A stretch of 51,667 nucleotides of DNA from Peptococcaceae bacterium (GTDB lineage Bacteria > Bacillota > Peptococcia > Peptococcales > Peptococcaceae), in NCBI GenBank assembly GCA_019420345.1, contig JAHZHI010000027.1, forward strand, positions 1-51,667, written 5' to 3'. The position numbers were made by a program, and so were the translations under genes. The notes beneath the pieces are model-generated. The model saw only the letters and a list, made by a program, of their open reading frames with translations, had not been told where the DNA came from and did no database searches. Shown piece after piece: positions 51,459-51,667 of the stretch; the first letter of the stretch is position 1, and every line of letters starts with the position of its first letter.

Positions 51459-51520
51459 AGTATAACATAAAACCGCAGGAAAAAACTTGCGTCTTAAACA
51501 GGAAACCTGCGTCTTAAACA
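51459..51520 (-). promoter_or_regulatory. LytTR-type direct repeats and -10 box
   Basis: Two 18-bp direct repeats (51483-51500 and 51503-51520) differ at one base and have a 20-bp period. On the minus strand each reads TGTTTAAGACGC then A or G and GTTT. Downstream lies TGTTATACT with the -10 at 51459-51464 and no consensus -35, so the repeats occupy the -35 position. This is the expected layout of an activator-dependent LytTR promoter. Confidence 0.75.
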
Positions 51521-51538
51521 AAGTCGGTTGCATTTCTC

Positions 51539-51565
51539 TTGACAAGATGCTACCCTAATTATACT
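51539..51565 (+). promoter_or_regulatory. Possible rightward promoter
   Basis: TTGACA at 51539-51544 and TATACT at 51560-51565 with a 15-bp spacer, which is short but tolerable. It points away from the LytTR operon. Confidence 0.4.
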
Positions 51566-51567
51566 AC

Positions 51568-51599
51568 CAGACTTTCCGGTGAGAAGGTCTGGTTTTTTT
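51568..51599 (+). terminator. Rightward hairpin terminator
   Basis: A 9-bp stem (CCAGACTTT / AAGGTCTGG, one G-T) is followed by seven T residues. It lies right behind the possible promoter at 51539. The remaining bases to 51667 hold no feature I recognise. Confidence 0.75.
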
Positions 51600-51667
51600 A
51601 TTTTTCTTTTCAGGAAAGACCTGCTAATAAAAGTCAAGCCATAAATCCATGATTTTTCATCATAGAT

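Noticed and set aside
1..51667. tRNA, rRNA and CRISPR arrays
   Set aside because: No cloverleaf with GTTCGA-type arm plus CCA end, no rRNA core motif and no regularly spaced repeats were seen by eye. A dedicated search could still find a tRNA I missed.

Overview
The window looks like chromosomal DNA of an anaerobic, mid-GC member of the Bacillota (Firmicutes). The evidence is the phoH-pgpH-ybeY-era order, strong AGGAGG ribosome-binding sites, short intergenic gaps closed by classical U-tract terminators, a radical-SAM and Fe-S rich gene set, and a SufC plus short SufB pair with no other suf genes. I could not place it below phylum. No rRNA, tRNA or CRISPR array was recognised.

Layout. (1) 1-9.1 kb: housekeeping block with a YjdF-like membrane protein (-), then phoH, pgpH (7TM-HD), ybeY, era, mgtE, a CPBP protease and an RlmD-type rRNA methyltransferase, all +. 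(2) 9.2-16.7 kb: a radical SAM/SPASM enzyme, an OmpR-type two-component pair, an apbE flavin transferase interrupted by an in-frame TAG, a polyferredoxin-type membrane protein with two FMN-binding domains (the expected ApbE substrate), a tocopherol-cyclase-like protein and a small EF-hand-like protein. (3) 16.7-25.8 kb: a defence island with an Mrr-type endonuclease, a DUF2971 protein, a type I restriction-modification system (hsdM, hsdS, hsdR) and kptA (RNA 2'-phosphotransferase). The mrr and DUF2971 genes are clearly more AT-rich than their surroundings. hsdS carries a four-copy 12-bp tandem repeat at the hinge that in known systems sets target spacing. (4) 25.9-33.3 kb: glycerol dehydrogenase with a divergent DhaS-like TetR regulator; a divergent pair made of a radical SAM enzyme and a paralogue that has lost the cluster-binding cysteines, separated by tandem operator-like repeats; a hydrolase, an HTH-AbrB regulator and a pirin. 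(5) 33.3-42.5 kb: an XRE regulator with two paralogous small membrane proteins; a two-gene phosphonate-type module (alcohol dehydrogenase plus nucleotidyltransferase); thioredoxin; MarR with the minimal SmsC/SmsB Fe-S machinery; a phosphoesterase; a DUF6485 protein with a structured leader; a VOC protein; an acetyltransferase-like remnant; and a DUF3795 gene interrupted by TAG. (6) 42.8-46.6 kb: a decayed mobilisable element with a truncated repA fused onto a toprim gene, a relaxase interrupted by TAG, a PBECR4-like protein and an oriT-like region. (7) 46.7-51.6 kb: an operon on the minus strand (LytTR response regulator, secreted anchored protein, GHKL sensor kinase) with LytTR-type direct repeats upstream, probably from another source.

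Most notable points: three otherwise intact reading frames are each broken by one in-frame TAG and by no other stop, while TAG is rare as a terminal stop here; the divergent pair of radical SAM enzyme and cysteine-less paralogue with shared control DNA; the slippable hsdS hinge; and kptA placed directly behind hsdR. The TAG pattern could be mutation, sequencing error or amber suppression, and the window alone cannot decide.
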